A DNA stretch of 64,000 bases, taken from contig NZ_CP047349.1 in NCBI RefSeq assembly GCF_011045835.1, positions 3,867,501-3,931,500 of the forward strand. Direction: 5' to 3'. Of this stretch, positions 31,744 through 42,800 are shown one piece after another (positions within the stretch are counted from its first letter, which is position 1; every line of letters starts with the position of its first letter). Position numbers and translations under genes: made by a program. The notes under the pieces are model-generated. The model was not told where the DNA came from. It was given only the letters and a program-made list of their open reading frames with translations, and did no database searches. The stretch comes from Proteus terrae subsp. cibarius. Lineage in GTDB: Bacteria > Pseudomonadota > Gammaproteobacteria > Enterobacterales > Enterobacteriaceae.

Positions 31744-31798
31744 ACCGATAGCCTTAATAATGTGATGGCTCTGATAAAACACTATAAGCTATAAATAG

Positions 31799-31836
31799 AA
31801 GAGCCTTTAAGAAAAAAAGAAGAAAGGCTCTTTTTT
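31799..31836. terminator. Hairpin between nagK and the rhomboid gene
   Basis: GAGCCTTT (31801-31808) pairs with AAAGGCTC (31823-31830) around a purine-rich loop. The plus strand continues into TTTTTT; the minus-strand T run is weak. Confidence 0.6.
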
Positions 31837-31841
31837 ATTTA

Positions 31842-32753
31842 TCAGTCTAATAAATTAAGGCAAGCCGCTCCACGAGCGCCACCTGCATCACCATGACGTG
31901 CTTTTTCTATTACTGGAATTTGTGCATTGCCGTAAACACAGTGTGAGAGATATTTAGGTAATAGCTCATACAGTGCGTTAAATTGTGATAACCCACCACC
32001 AATAACAATCAAATGAGGGTCAAGTACAGTAAGAATATTGCTAAGGTAAATCGCAAGTACTTTCATATAGCGATCAACATGTTCTTGAGTTTTTTCATCG
32101 CCTGCATAATATTGCTCAACAATATCAACCGCTCTTTGTGGGGTATTATTGAAGGCTTTATACATGCGTTCAAAACCACGGCCCGATAAATAGGTTTCAA
32201 AACACGCTTTTTTACCACAGCCACAAATAATTTTTGGCATCGTTTCACCGATCACATTATCTGCATCTACATTCAGATTCATATGACCGATTTCACCAGC
32301 AATCCCATTCTTGCCAGACAATACTTTGCCATCAATAACAAATCCTCCCCCCACTCCCGTGCCTAATATAAGACCTAATACAGAAGGGTGATGACGAAAC
32401 TCAGGATCCCAAGCTTCCGATAAGGCAAAGCAGTTAGCATCATTTTCGACTTTAACGGGTCTATTGAGTATATGTGCGAGATCGTGAACCATAGGTTTGT
32501 ATTTAGCTGCCGGAACATTAGTGGTAAACACTGTTCCTTCTTTAGCATTCACAATACCAGGAACACCCACCCCCACTTTTCCCTTACAACCTAATTCATT
32601 GTCAGCTTCTAAAGTCAGATCCTTAAAAACATTCAATAATGCCTGATAGTCATTTTTAGGTGTCGGAACACGTTTTTGCCATACTTGAGTTAAATCTTTA
32701 TCAAAAACGGCAAGCTCAATTTTTGTGCCGCCCATATCAAAACCATAATACAT
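31842..32753 (-). CDS. nagK: N-acetyl-D-glucosamine kinase
   Basis: 303-residue ROK-family kinase that phosphorylates GlcNAc recovered from peptidoglycan. It has the N-terminal ATP motif MYYGFDMGGTKIELAVFD, the sugar-binding VENDANCFALSEAW, LGTGVGGG, the ROK signature GEIGHMNL and the zinc site CGCGKKACFE. Length equals E. coli NagK. A perfect 8+8 palindrome (32792-32809) lies 39 bp upstream and may be its operator. Confidence 0.94.
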   Translation of the reverse strand: MYYGFDMGGTKIELAVFDKDLTQVWQKRVPTPKNDYQALLNVFKDLTLEADNELGCKGKVGVGVPGIVNAKEGTVFTTNVPAAKYKPMVHDLAHILNRPVKVENDANCFALSEAWDPEFRHHPSVLGLILGTGVGGGFVIDGKVLSGKNGIAGEIGHMNLNVDADNVIGETMPKIICGCGKKACFETYLSGRGFERMYKAFNNTPQRAVDIVEQYYAGDEKTQEHVDRYMKVLAIYLSNILTVLDPHLIVIGGGLSQFNALYELLPKYLSHCVYGNAQIPVIEKARHGDAGGARGAACLNLLD

Positions 32754-32791
32754 ATCAGTCTCTTAATTATTCTGTAAATATTATTTATAGC

Positions 32792-32809
32792 AACGACAAG
32801 GTTGTCGTT
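32792..32809. promoter_or_regulatory. Palindrome upstream of nagK, candidate operator
   Basis: AACGACAA and TTGTCGTT are perfect reverse complements around GG. There is no T run on either strand, so a protein-binding site is likelier than a terminator. The regulator is unknown. Confidence 0.5.
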
Positions 32810-32909
32810 ACGTGGCCATTTCTATTTCAGTCAATACTTAAGTTATCTCTACTGCTTATACACTAGGTTAAAGAAGAACAGTGATTGGTGACAGTTGAGT
32901 TTTCTTTAT

Positions 32910-33461
32910 CTATTGATTTCTACCTTCAATCAACACACTACGTACTTTCATTAGAGCAAAACCTAATAAATTTAATCCATTCCAAAGAAGAGGATTGTTA
33001 ATCTCGTTATCTTGCTCACTTAAACCGACTCCCCATATTTTATCAACGGGGCTTGCCTCAACAAGCACACGATTGCCTGTTGAAATCAGAAATTTACCGA
33101 GTTCTTTATTTTGGGAAAACTTAGCGATATTGGCACGAATAACAATATCCATACGGTGTTGTTCCCAAATGTTTTGGTCAAATCCTTTTACTTCTCTACC
33201 TAATGCTTTTGCTGAACCTGGATTAGAGGTGGTAATTATGCGCTCTCTGACTTCTATATCATTAAATAATCTTGCTTTTTCAGCCATCATATAGTGCTCA
33301 GCGCTAGCATAACGTACTTCATCTAATATAAAAGGTGCTGGATACCATTGGCTAAAGCAACTTTTTGCGATGTCATTACCTTTACTTTTGTGTCCCCAAA
33401 AGTAAACGAACTTTATTTTCTTGCCGGTACGAAATTCTTTTTTTAATTGTTCTAAATCCAT
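32910..33461 (-). CDS. ybiA: NADAR-family protein, YbiA-like N-glycosidase
   Basis: 183 residues of the NADAR (YbiA/DUF1768) fold. Visible family features are FWGHKSKGNDIAKSCFSQWY, YASAEHYMMAEKARLF (a conserved glutamate and histidine), GREVKGFDQNIWEQHR, and ASPVDKIWGVGL near the C-terminus. E. coli YbiA hydrolyses the N-glycosidic bond of riboflavin intermediates, and other NADAR members reverse ADP-ribosylation. It stands alone before the long gap upstream of the bcs genes. I assign the family securely and the YbiA name with less certainty. Confidence 0.8.
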   Translation of the reverse strand: MDLEQLKKEFRTGKKIKFVYFWGHKSKGNDIAKSCFSQWYPAPFILDEVRYASAEHYMMAEKARLFNDIEVRERIITTSNPGSAKALGREVKGFDQNIWEQHRMDIVIRANIAKFSQNKELGKFLISTGNRVLVEASPVDKIWGVGLSEQDNEINNPLLWNGLNLLGFALMKVRSVLIEGRNQ

Positions 33462-34824
33462 CTTTTTCCCGTTATGTCGAATACTCCTGATTCACTTAAT
33501 AAAGATAGCATAGAAGTAAAGAAGGATAGAGTGCCTTTTTGCTATTCTGTGAACAGGTGAAGCGATTCCGCTATTTTAAATTATCTTTATTAAACTAATC
33601 TTAATTTGATTGGTTTTTACTGAATGATAAAAAAAATAGAACTTAGTTTCTTAGGATTGCTCTTAAAAAATTTATATAAAAAATATCTTTATTTATATAG
33701 TTACATAAAAAGATAATCTTAAAATGATACCGATCTCTTAGTAGAAAGGTGTATTTAATTAAGTATTCTTAATATAAAAAATCGTAAATACTGGTATTTA
33801 TACTAAACATTGGTATTTATAACTAATTTAATATTTAAAATATTATAAATTCAATAACTTATATTGGTTTGTGTGCTTATTTTCATTGTTACATTTATTA
33901 TTTGAACTATGTCACGCTTGTGTGTTTGTTAAGCTAAGTTAACAATACCATTTTATAGATAAAATATTACTTAAGTTAATTATTCTGTAATACAGGTTAT
34001 TCTTAGCGGTATTTACTATAAGCAAATAAAAAAACACATCATAGATTGATAATCTATTTTTGTCTTTTATTTTGATGTTTTTTTCTAAAACTTAACCAAG
34101 GCTGATGTATTTTATTTTCCCTTAATAAAATGAAACGGTCTTAATATGATAAAAAGCAATAAATTCACCTTTTAGGTGTAAAAAAGAAACCTATTTTGAT
34201 GATGATCAATATCAATAAATAATATTTTCTATTTTAAATTATTATTTTCTAGTCTTTTTTAGAATCAAAAAAAGAGAGTTTATTAAAATTGATCTTGATG
34301 TGTTCTTTGATTTTTAGAAGAAATAATATCAATAAATAATTATTTTAGAATTTTATTTTTATAAAATTTATACAAATTGTTATTAATTAACTTTAGTTAT
34401 TATCTGGTTTTTAAACCTGTTTTTTTAGGTGAAAAAGATGCTGTTTTTAATAGTAACAATAAATATTTAGTTAAGTAAAAATACTTATTTTTATAAAGTA
34501 AAAATGAGTACTGTTTTACTTTTTACACTTTTTTTGATGTTGTATTTTTCATTAAAATAATTATACAATTTAATTTAAATAATCATTGCTCTTAATCGGA
34601 TGATGTTTATTTGTAATTAAATAAGTTGGTATTTATAAGATTATTTTACCCTACATAGTTGATGTTCATTAATTGATGATTTAATGAGAGTTTAAATATG
34701 AATTTATAAAGATATATTTTTAACTTGTTGTGAAAATTATCTATAAGGTTCTCTCTTCCTTATTTTGGATGAGCATCAAATTATTGAACAAGGTTTAGAG
34801 TACTGTTATTAAAGGGGCCACACT
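33462..34824. other. 1.36-kb AT-rich leader region upstream of the cellulose operon
   Basis: No credible gene on either strand. Notable elements are a consensus-like FNR box (34196-34209), a 16-bp direct repeat AATATCAATAAATAAT at 34208-34223 and 34325-34340, a large hairpin (34027-34083) with ACATCA/TGATGT and inner TAGATT/AATCTA, and a stem AAAGTAAAA/TTTTACTTT (34495-34522). I found no GEMM c-di-GMP riboswitch. It is probably the control region of the bcs genes. Confidence 0.55.
34196..34209. promoter_or_regulatory. Candidate FNR binding site upstream of the bcs operon
   Basis: TTGATGATGATCAA matches the FNR consensus TTGAT-N4-ATCAA exactly. It is about 615 bp upstream of the first bcs gene, so it would need a distant promoter or a long leader. 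Confidence 0.5.
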
Positions 34825-35223
34825 ATGTATGATGATATTAGTAACCTAAAAGATAAGTTTCAGGAAGATGCCTTTGCTTTTCAGGAGTTTTCTTCCTCTA
34901 CAATACAAGATGTTGATAATAAAATAGAACCAGTAGTTATAAATAAAGAAGATAATAATAAAATTAGTAATTTAAGTAATAATACGTTTTCTGAAACTTC
35001 ACTTGTTGTGAAAAACGAACCAAAACAGCCTGTTACTTCATCGTCTATCCCTTCTTATCGCCAGGATGCTTTAGTTGTTAAAGCAAAGAAAGACAATTTA
35101 ATTAAGAGTAAGCAAAATTTGTTAGCAGATAATAAAATATTTGATAGCAACGAAACGGATAGAGCTCATGCTCATGAAAATATATCATTAAAAGATATAT
35201 TGTCATTTATTGCCTCTGTCTAA
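34825..35223 (+). CDS. Small leader-gene protein, putative BcsO/BcsP-like cellulose accessory protein
   Basis: 132 residues, no membrane segment or signal peptide. It begins with a short helix (MYDDISNLKDKFQ), has a long Asn/Ser/Lys-rich, probably disordered middle, and ends in a short helix (SLKDILSFIASV). This layout and the MYDD...FKDK-like start with a terminal LK-x-LL-like motif recall BcsO of type I bcs operons, but similarity is weak and from memory. AAAGGGG lies 9 bases upstream of the ATG. It is 171 bases before bcsA and in the same direction. Codon use is AT-rich like its surroundings. It may be a regulatory or assembly factor at the synthase. Confidence 0.55.
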   Translation: MYDDISNLKDKFQEDAFAFQEFSSSTIQDVDNKIEPVVINKEDNNKISNLSNNTFSETSLVVKNEPKQPVTSSSIPSYRQDALVVKAKKDNLIKSKQNLLADNKIFDSNETDRAHAHENISLKDILSFIASV

Positions 35224-35394
35224 TCTAAATAAGAAAAACTCTTTGTGTAAATAAATAATATTGACTGGTGTCAATCTTTAGCCATTGTTATTTTATTTTT
35301 TAAGATAGGTTTATTTCTTTTCGATGTTTATTAATGTCGATGGGGTGCCTTTGTCTTAAGAAAATATCTATGGCGATGACAAAGGTATAGGTTT

Positions 35395-37515
35395 ATGAAT
35401 AAAATATTTAAAACATTAATTACGGCTTTTCTATTGATAACAATGTTTTCACTCATTGTTATGCCAATGAGCGCCGAACAACAATATATATTCGGTATTA
35501 TCAATATATTGCTGTTATTTGTTATCGGTTTTAAAAAATCAAAAAAACGATTGTTAACAATGGTTTTTATTTCATTGTTGATGTCAACGCGTTATCTCTA
35601 TTGGCGCGCAACAAATACCTTAAATTTTAATACAACTATCGAGGCTGTTTTAGGTAGTGGTTTATTTATGGCTGAAATTTATTCTTGGATAATATTAGTC
35701 CTAGGATACTTCCAAACATCATGGCCATTAAATAGAAAAATAGCACCGTTACCTAAAGATGTTTCTCAATGGCCGACTGTTGATATTTATATTCCAACCT
35801 ATAACGAAAGTTTGGATGTAGTACGTGATACCGTCTTAGCTGCACAAGCTATCGATTATCCACAAGATAAAATGAAAGTTTATATATTGGATGATGGTAG
35901 CCGTGAAGAATTTAAACAATTCGCTGGTGATGTTGGTGTAACTTACATTGAACGTGAAGTTCATGATCACGCTAAAGCGGGTAACTTAAATCATGCAATG
36001 GGATTAACAGACGGTGAGTTAATCTGTGTTTTTGATTGTGACCACATATCAACACGTATTTTCTTGCAAGCAACGGTTGGTAGCTTCCTTGAAGATCCTA
36101 AATTAGCACTGATACAAACACCGCACTATTTCTACTCACAAGATCCATTTGAACGTAACTTAAGTGCCGCTAAAGATGCACCCCATGAAGGCGCACTTTT
36201 CTATGGCCCTGTTCAACGTGGTAATGATAACTGGAATGCGACATTCTTCTGTGGTTCATGTGCTGTTATGCGTCGTAGTGCTCTTGAAGAAATCGGTGGT
36301 ATTGCTGTTGAAACGGTAACTGAAGATGCTCACACCGCGCTTAAATTACAACGTTTAGGTTGGAACTCTGCATTTATTGATATTCCTTTAGCCGCAGGTC
36401 TTGCAACAGAACGTTTAGCATTACACGTTAACCAACGTATCCGTTGGGCTAGAGGGATGACGCAAATATTCCGTGTCGATAATCCAATGTTAGGTCGTGG
36501 TTTAACATTCCCTCAGCGTTTATGTTATCTCAATGCCATGCTCCATTTTCAGTACGGTTTACCTCGTATCATCTTCTTGACTGCACCGTTACTGTTTATG
36601 TTATTTAACCTCAATATTATCGCTTCATCCGCCAGCATGATATTTGCTTATGCGTTACCACACTTAATCATGTCGGTTTATGTAAATTCGAAAAATATCG
36701 GTAAATACCGTTACTCTTTCTGGGGCGAAATTTATGAAACCGTTATGGCATTTAGTTTGGTGTTACCAACTTTGCTGAGCTTAGTTTCACCAAAATTAGG
36801 TAAATTTAACGTAACAGATAAAGGTGATTTGCTTGATAAAAGCTATATGGATTACCTCACTGTGCGTCCATTAATCATCACTGCACTTCTTCTTATCACT
36901 GGGATTTCATGGGTTATTGTTCGTTACCTATTAAATGACTTCCAAGGCATTGATCCACTAGTAATTGTTTTAAACCTGACTTGGGCAACTTATAGTTTAT
37001 TTATTATTCTTGCCTCTATTGCAGTAGGTAAAGAGACTCGACAAATTCGTAAGCATACACGGATCAATGCATCTCTCCCTATTACCTTACATTTTGATGA
37101 TGGCGCTGAGTTAACGACAACCACTGAAGATATTTCAATGGGGGGCGTTCGCATCGCCGTGAATAAGATGTCTGAACTTCGCCAACGTAATGTCACGTCA
37201 ATCACTCTGAATGTACAACGAGATGAAGTTACTGTTCCTGTTGATATGGTGAGTTTAGAAAGCAATCAACTACGTCTTGAATTCTTGCCTATTGATTTAA
37301 ATCTTCGCCGCAAATTAGTGCGTATTGTCTTTGGTCGTGCTGATGCATGGATCCATCAAGCGGATTATAAAGACAAACCATTTAAAGAATTGGCAGGCAT
37401 TACGCGTTGTATTTTTGAACTGTTCTTTGGTCGTCGCCAAAAAGTGAAAGCACCAGCAACAAGAACGAAAGCAAAAGCTTCACTCTCTGTGCAATCTATT
37501 AACGGGGATGACTAA
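35395..37515 (+). CDS. bcsA: Cellulose synthase catalytic subunit BcsA (UDP-forming)
   Basis: 706-residue inner-membrane processive GT2 glycosyltransferase that polymerises UDP-glucose and translocates the beta-1,4-glucan. Four N-terminal helices precede the catalytic domain with DDG (166-168), DCD (214-216), TED (309-311) and QRIRW (347-351), then four or more helices and a PilZ domain with RKHTR (552-556) and DISMGG (579-584), which bind c-di-GMP. It lacks the 150-residue N-terminal extension of E. coli BcsA and so resembles type I synthases. bcsB begins 2 bases after its stop. Confidence 0.96.
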   Translation: MNKIFKTLITAFLLITMFSLIVMPMSAEQQYIFGIINILLLFVIGFKKSKKRLLTMVFISLLMSTRYLYWRATNTLNFNTTIEAVLGSGLFMAEIYSWIILVLGYFQTSWPLNRKIAPLPKDVSQWPTVDIYIPTYNESLDVVRDTVLAAQAIDYPQDKMKVYILDDGSREEFKQFAGDVGVTYIEREVHDHAKAGNLNHAMGLTDGELICVFDCDHISTRIFLQATVGSFLEDPKLALIQTPHYFYSQDPFERNLSAAKDAPHEGALFYGPVQRGNDNWNATFFCGSCAVMRRSALEEIGGIAVETVTEDAHTALKLQRLGWNSAFIDIPLAAGLATERLALHVNQRIRWARGMTQIFRVDNPMLGRGLTFPQRLCYLNAMLHFQYGLPRIIFLTAPLLFMLFNLNIIASSASMIFAYALPHLIMSVYVNSKNIGKYRYSFWGEIYETVMAFSLVLPTLLSLVSPKLGKFNVTDKGDLLDKSYMDYLTVRPLIITALLLITGISWVIVRYLLNDFQGIDPLVIVLNLTWATYSLFIILASIAVGKETRQIRKHTRINASLPITLHFDDGAELTTTTEDISMGGVRIAVNKMSELRQRNVTSITLNVQRDEVTVPVDMVSLESNQLRLEFLPIDLNLRRKLVRIVFGRADAWIHQADYKDKPFKELAGITRCIFELFFGRRQKVKAPATRTKAKASLSVQSINGDD

Positions 37516-37517
37516 GC

Positions 37518-39869
37518 ATGAAAAAGAAACTGACATTAATGCTAAGCCTAACGGCGATGGCGATCGCAAGTATTAATCTTTCTCAAGCAGATACGGGAAT
37601 GTTAGAGCTAGGAGGGGAGTTTTTACCTGACCCAACTTCTTATACACATTCGCCAGTACAACAAAATACGAATAACCCGATCCAACTTGAAGAGGGTGTA
37701 TTGTCTGAAGCACGTAATATCGAAGAGCAATTAACATTGGCACAGATGGGAAGTCCATCACCTATCGTGTTATCAGGAAGAAGATTACTTTCTGGTGTGA
37801 CGTTTAATATGGCGAACGATTTATTTATTGATAACGCTACATTAACGATGAAAGTGAAAGCGTCTCAAGGATTAATTCAATCTGATCAAACACTTCACTT
37901 AATGCTAAATGGTCAACCTATGGGATTTCTACCTTTAGAAGAAGGTGGGCAAGAGCATGAATATGTTTTAGAAATCCCTGAAATGATGTTGACGAATGTA
38001 AATAATCTCAGTTTTCGTTTAGCCAATCGTGATGCATTGGATGAAAACCAATGTATCCCTCCATTGGCTGAAGGATTAAGTTTGGTTATTTCACCAGATT
38101 CATCATTAGATTATCGAGGTCGCTGGATTAATGGCGGGTATAGTCTGGAACGATTGCCCCTACCGTTCTTTGATCCTGACAGAATGACAGCGACCTCGTT
38201 ACCTATCATATTGTCAGATAAACCTGACCATGCAGAGGTAACAACAGCAGCTATTGCTGCATCATGGTTTGGCAGTTTTAGTCATGATATTAAGCAAGTT
38301 GATTTACCTGTTTTAATGAATCAGTTACCTGAAAGTGATGGTGTTTTAGTTGGTTATTCAGGACAAACTATCGCGGGTATTACATTACCGTCAGGAAATA
38401 GTGGGCAATTAACTATTGTTGATAATCCAGTCGATCCTGTTTTCAAATTATTACTGATAAGTGGTGATAATGAGAAATCTCTTCGCCAAGCTGTATGGGC
38501 GTTAAACAACGGCAAGTTGCCACAAAATGATCACTTAATCGTACCTTTTCAAACATTGGAAGTGCGCAAAGATTACGATGCCCCTCGTTGGTTAAACACT
38601 AATAAACCCGTCACATTAGGTCAAATTGCTAATGGTAGTGATGACTTTTCGCGTCAAGGTATTAACCATGCACCGAATCAGTTTTCGTTTCGTGTTTCTC
38701 CTGATCTCTTTTGGTGGGATGGTGATGCGTTGCCTTTAGATTTGAAATATGTTTTCCCTCATTCGGATAAACTAAATAGTCGTCGCTCTTCATTGATTGC
38801 TTCTTTGAATAACCAATTCTTAGGTGCATTGTATCCAGCGCGTTCAGAACCTTTAGGTATGTTAAGACAATGGCTAGGAATGGAGAGTGAACAGCAAAAT
38901 AGCACGCTCTATTTAAATCCTCGTCAGATCTACAGTCAGAATCAATTGCAGTTTTATTTTGACTTACGTGAACCTGAGGATGCTCCTTGTATTTTAACGG
39001 ATGGTAGTGGCTTAATTAGCCAAATTGATCCGCAATCAACGCTGCAATTTAAAAATACTTGGCACTATTCAAGAATGCCGAATTTGGCGTATTTTTCAGG
39101 GGCTTCATTCCCATTTAGTCGTCGTGCTGATTTTTCACAAACGACACTGTTATTACCTGAGAATCCAACAATCGAAGAGCTTTATACCTTAGTGAACTTA
39201 ATGGCGAGATCAGGCTATGCCACAGGTACACCGGTTTCTCATGCATCAGTTTTCTTAGGTGCTAAAGAGCTTGAGAAAAATAATCTCTCTCAACACGATG
39301 TGTTAGCGATTGGCTCATTAAGTAGTGACGGTTTTTTACCAGCACGTTTTTCACAACAAGCTTTCTCGTTTTTAAATAAAAACGTCGAAGTCAAACCGCA
39401 ATCATTGATTGATAAAGCAAAAGGTTGGATGGCTGGCGATTATTTATCTCAAAGTGGTGATGCTGCAAGTTACTTATCTTCAGTGAAAGATTGGCGTGGC
39501 ATGATGAGTTTTATTTCACCTTGGGCAAGCGATAGGGTTGTCGTGTTAGTTACCGCGAAAGGTAATGATTCGATAAAAACCATTATCAATGACTTAAATT
39601 TAGCCCAAATAAATGCGGCGATTAAAGGCGATATCACACTTATTAGTGGTAAAGACACCGTAAAAAGTTTCCATTTAGGTGAACACTTCTCGCAAGGTGA
39701 CTTACCTTTCTTACAACAATTCCTTTGGTATAGCTCTAGACACGTCTATTTGCTGGGTCTTTTAGCGGTTGGTTTTTGTGCGTTGACGGGCTTCGTGACT
39801 TATTGCTGGTTACAACGTCGCTCAACTCGTCGTTTACATCAGATATCACAGCATCGTTCAGACAAATAA
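37518..39869 (+). CDS. bcsB: Cellulose synthase regulatory subunit BcsB
   Basis: 783-residue periplasmic protein with a signal peptide (about 1-24, ending NLSQA) and a C-terminal membrane anchor (about 744-766). It guides the nascent glucan across the periplasm and completes the BcsA active complex. Carbohydrate-binding and flavodoxin-like repeats typical of BcsB are expected; LSGRRLLSGVTFNMANDLFI is the clearest family segment. It is 2 bases after bcsA and 13 before bcsC. Confidence 0.94.
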   Translation: MKKKLTLMLSLTAMAIASINLSQADTGMLELGGEFLPDPTSYTHSPVQQNTNNPIQLEEGVLSEARNIEEQLTLAQMGSPSPIVLSGRRLLSGVTFNMANDLFIDNATLTMKVKASQGLIQSDQTLHLMLNGQPMGFLPLEEGGQEHEYVLEIPEMMLTNVNNLSFRLANRDALDENQCIPPLAEGLSLVISPDSSLDYRGRWINGGYSLERLPLPFFDPDRMTATSLPIILSDKPDHAEVTTAAIAASWFGSFSHDIKQVDLPVLMNQLPESDGVLVGYSGQTIAGITLPSGNSGQLTIVDNPVDPVFKLLLISGDNEKSLRQAVWALNNGKLPQNDHLIVPFQTLEVRKDYDAPRWLNTNKPVTLGQIANGSDDFSRQGINHAPNQFSFRVSPDLFWWDGDALPLDLKYVFPHSDKLNSRRSSLIASLNNQFLGALYPARSEPLGMLRQWLGMESEQQNSTLYLNPRQIYSQNQLQFYFDLREPEDAPCILTDGSGLISQIDPQSTLQFKNTWHYSRMPNLAYFSGASFPFSRRADFSQTTLLLPENPTIEELYTLVNLMARSGYATGTPVSHASVFLGAKELEKNNLSQHDVLAIGSLSSDGFLPARFSQQAFSFLNKNVEVKPQSLIDKAKGWMAGDYLSQSGDAASYLSSVKDWRGMMSFISPWASDRVVVLVTAKGNDSIKTIINDLNLAQINAAIKGDITLISGKDTVKSFHLGEHFSQGDLPFLQQFLWYSSRHVYLLGLLAVGFCALTGFVTYCWLQRRSTRRLHQISQHRSDK

Positions 39870-39882
39870 AGGGGGATATGAG

Positions 39883-42800
39883 ATGAAAAATCACGCACTT
39901 AATATCATCGTTCAAGTCATCTATGCAGGTTGCATTCTAGGGGCTTCAAGCCAAGTACAAGCAACTGCAGTTGAGGCAAATACAACGGCAACTGATCCAA
40001 CTATTGTTAGTTCTCTTATTGAACAAGCTAATTATTGGCATGGTAGAGCGCACGATGAACGTGCAGTAGAAGCACTGCAAAAAGTTTTGATTATGGAAAG
40101 CAATAATCAAGATGCGCTGTATTTAATGGCATTCTTTACTGCGCAACAAGGTAATGAAAAACAAGCAACTTATTGGCGAGAAAAGCTTGCGCAAATTGCA
40201 CCGCAAGATCCACGAATTGAAGGATTAAAAAACATCCGTTCATCACAATTTAGTGAACAACAATTAGGATATGCCAGAGAGTTAGCGAAAAAAGGGCAAC
40301 ACGAAGAAGCGATAAAAGCGTACCAACGTTTATTTGTCAGCAGTGAGCCACCTGAAACACTGGCGTTAGAATATTATCAAACGATGGCAGGTGTACCGGC
40401 AATGTTGCCTCAAGCCATTACGGGATTAAAGCAACGTGCTACATTAATGCCTGATAATAAAGAAACGCAAAAAGCATTAGGATTAACACTGACTTATAAC
40501 GAAGAAACTCGTCGTGAAGGGATAACTATTTTAGGGAATATTTCGAGTGATGAGTCGGCCAAAAAAGGTCTGCGTCAAGCACTGTTATGGTTGAATGTTC
40601 GTCCTGATGATGAAGTGTTATACAAAACCTATTTGCAAGCAAACCCGAACGATAAAGCGGTTGCAGAGCATTTTCAAGGCGCTATTCAAGGTAATGCACG
40701 CCAAGCAGGTTATACCGCATTAAACAAAGGTAAATTGAAAGAAGCCGAAGGTTATTTCAAGCAAGCTTTGGCGTCAGATAAGAATGATGCGCAAGCCTTA
40801 GCGGGTTTAGGTTATATCGCATTACGTTCAGGCGATTTAACCACAGGTCAACGTTTATTAAATCAAGCTGCGCAATCAGGTGGCGAACAAGGCAGTAAAT
40901 GGAAGCAACAAGCGGAAGATGCGGGTTTTTATGCGCAATTACGCAACGCACAACAACGCGCTAAACAAGGCAATATTCAACAAGCTATTGAACAATTATC
41001 GCCATTAACCAGTGCTTCAGGTGAAAAAGGGTTATCTGCCAATTTATTACAAGCTGACTTATTGCGAAAGCAAGGTAATTTACCTGCTGCCCACCAATTG
41101 CTGTCAGGGCTTTATCAGCAAAATAGCCGTAATGAAAAAGTGATTTCTGCTTATTACTATTTATTAGTTCAGGAAGGACAGAATACGAAAGCAGAACAAT
41201 TACTGGCTCAACAATCTGCTTCTTTGCGTCAAAAATTGACTGCGAATACCGACCCTTCTGAGAAATTACGCCGTGAAGCGCAAAAAGCATTAGAAAGTGG
41301 TAATCGTGTTCAAGCAAGACAATTACTTTTACAAGCACAGCGTAAAAACCCGCAAAATAACTGGGTTTACCTTGATTTAGCACGCCTAATGGCGGCTGAT
41401 GGCGACAGTGTTGGTGCAAAAAATATTATTTCACAGTTACAAAACCGCAGAACAAGAGATTCTGATTATGTGGCATCTCTATTTTATGTTGAGCAAAAAG
41501 AGTGGGATAAAGTTTTTAACTTACTAAGTAGCCATAATCAACAAACTGAAGCTGAAAAAGAGTTATTACAACGAGCTCGTTTCCATCGCCAACTTGCGCA
41601 AGCTGACCATTATCGTCAGGCTGGAAACCTTGTGGCTATGCGTAATATTTTACGCCCATTAATTAATCAAGTTGCTGATTATCCAAATGATGTGGGTGAA
41701 TTAGCAGAGAAATTGGTTAACAGTGGATTAAACGATGAAGCGTTACAATTAGTTGAAAGTGATATTGCAAAAGGCACTAAAGGCTCGGTTGGTAACTACG
41801 CAGGCCACATCAACGTTCTCAATGAGTTAGGGCATTATACACAGGCATCTAGCTTGATTAATGATCCCGCTTTACAACAAGAAACACCGATTGTTGAGAA
41901 AAAACGTTTAGAAGTTGCCACTAAAGTTGCGCAAGCAGATAGCTTACGTGAAAAAGGCGAAATTAAAGCGGCTTACGACACGTTAGTCGTTGCTTTAAAG
42001 GCATCACCTAATGATCCCGATTTATTAATGGCATTAAGTCGTGTTTATTTAGCGCAATCAATGCCTGAACAATCAAACAAAATTCTTTCTTACTTAGAAA
42101 AAGAGCAAGGAAAAGATAGCAAATTAATCCAAGCTCAAATTGAAGTGGCATTAGCACAGAAAGATGGAAGAAAAGCACAGCAGTTGTTGCAACAAATACC
42201 TTCATCTTCACAACCGGCTTATTTATTACAAGCCGCGCAAATTGCGCAATTAAATGGTGAAAATCGTAAAGCATTAACATTGCTACGTAGTGCGCAATGG
42301 CAAAACAGTGATAGCTCATTGAAAACTTCAGCAGGCCAATTAAAAGCATTAGGTGACAGTGATAATGCCACGATTGCGGGGTCTATTTATGAACGTAAAG
42401 AGATGGCATCGGTTCAACGCTCTATTCGTGAGCTAGAAGAGAAAGTCTCACCTTGGGTACAAGGTGGTGTAGCTATACGTCATCGTAATGGTGATAAAGG
42501 ATTATCTAACGTCACCGAAATTTCTGCACCAATGAGTATTTCAAGTGTACCTGGTGAAGAGTTCCGTTGGGAGTTTAGTGTTAACCCAGTTTCGATGACC
42601 AGTGGTTCGGTTTCAGGAGAAAGAGCTAACCGCTTTGGTACAGGACAGCTTCAACATGCTGAACGCTTTGCTAAGAATAGCGATAACCATGACGAGAAAA
42701 ACAAAATTAATGCCGATGAAGCAGGTAGCCAACGTGCTTCTGGTGTTGAATTAGGGCTACGTTTATCAGACAAGGATGTCAGCTTTGATGTGGGCTCAAC

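Noticed and set aside
34027..34083. Remnant of a mobile element in the bcs leader
   Set aside because: Only a hairpin is seen; there is no transposase fragment, terminal repeat or target duplication.
40985..41419. 144-residue open frame antisense to bcsC
   Set aside because: It lies wholly inside the TPR region of bcsC, where repeat coding produces shadow frames, and shows no protein features.
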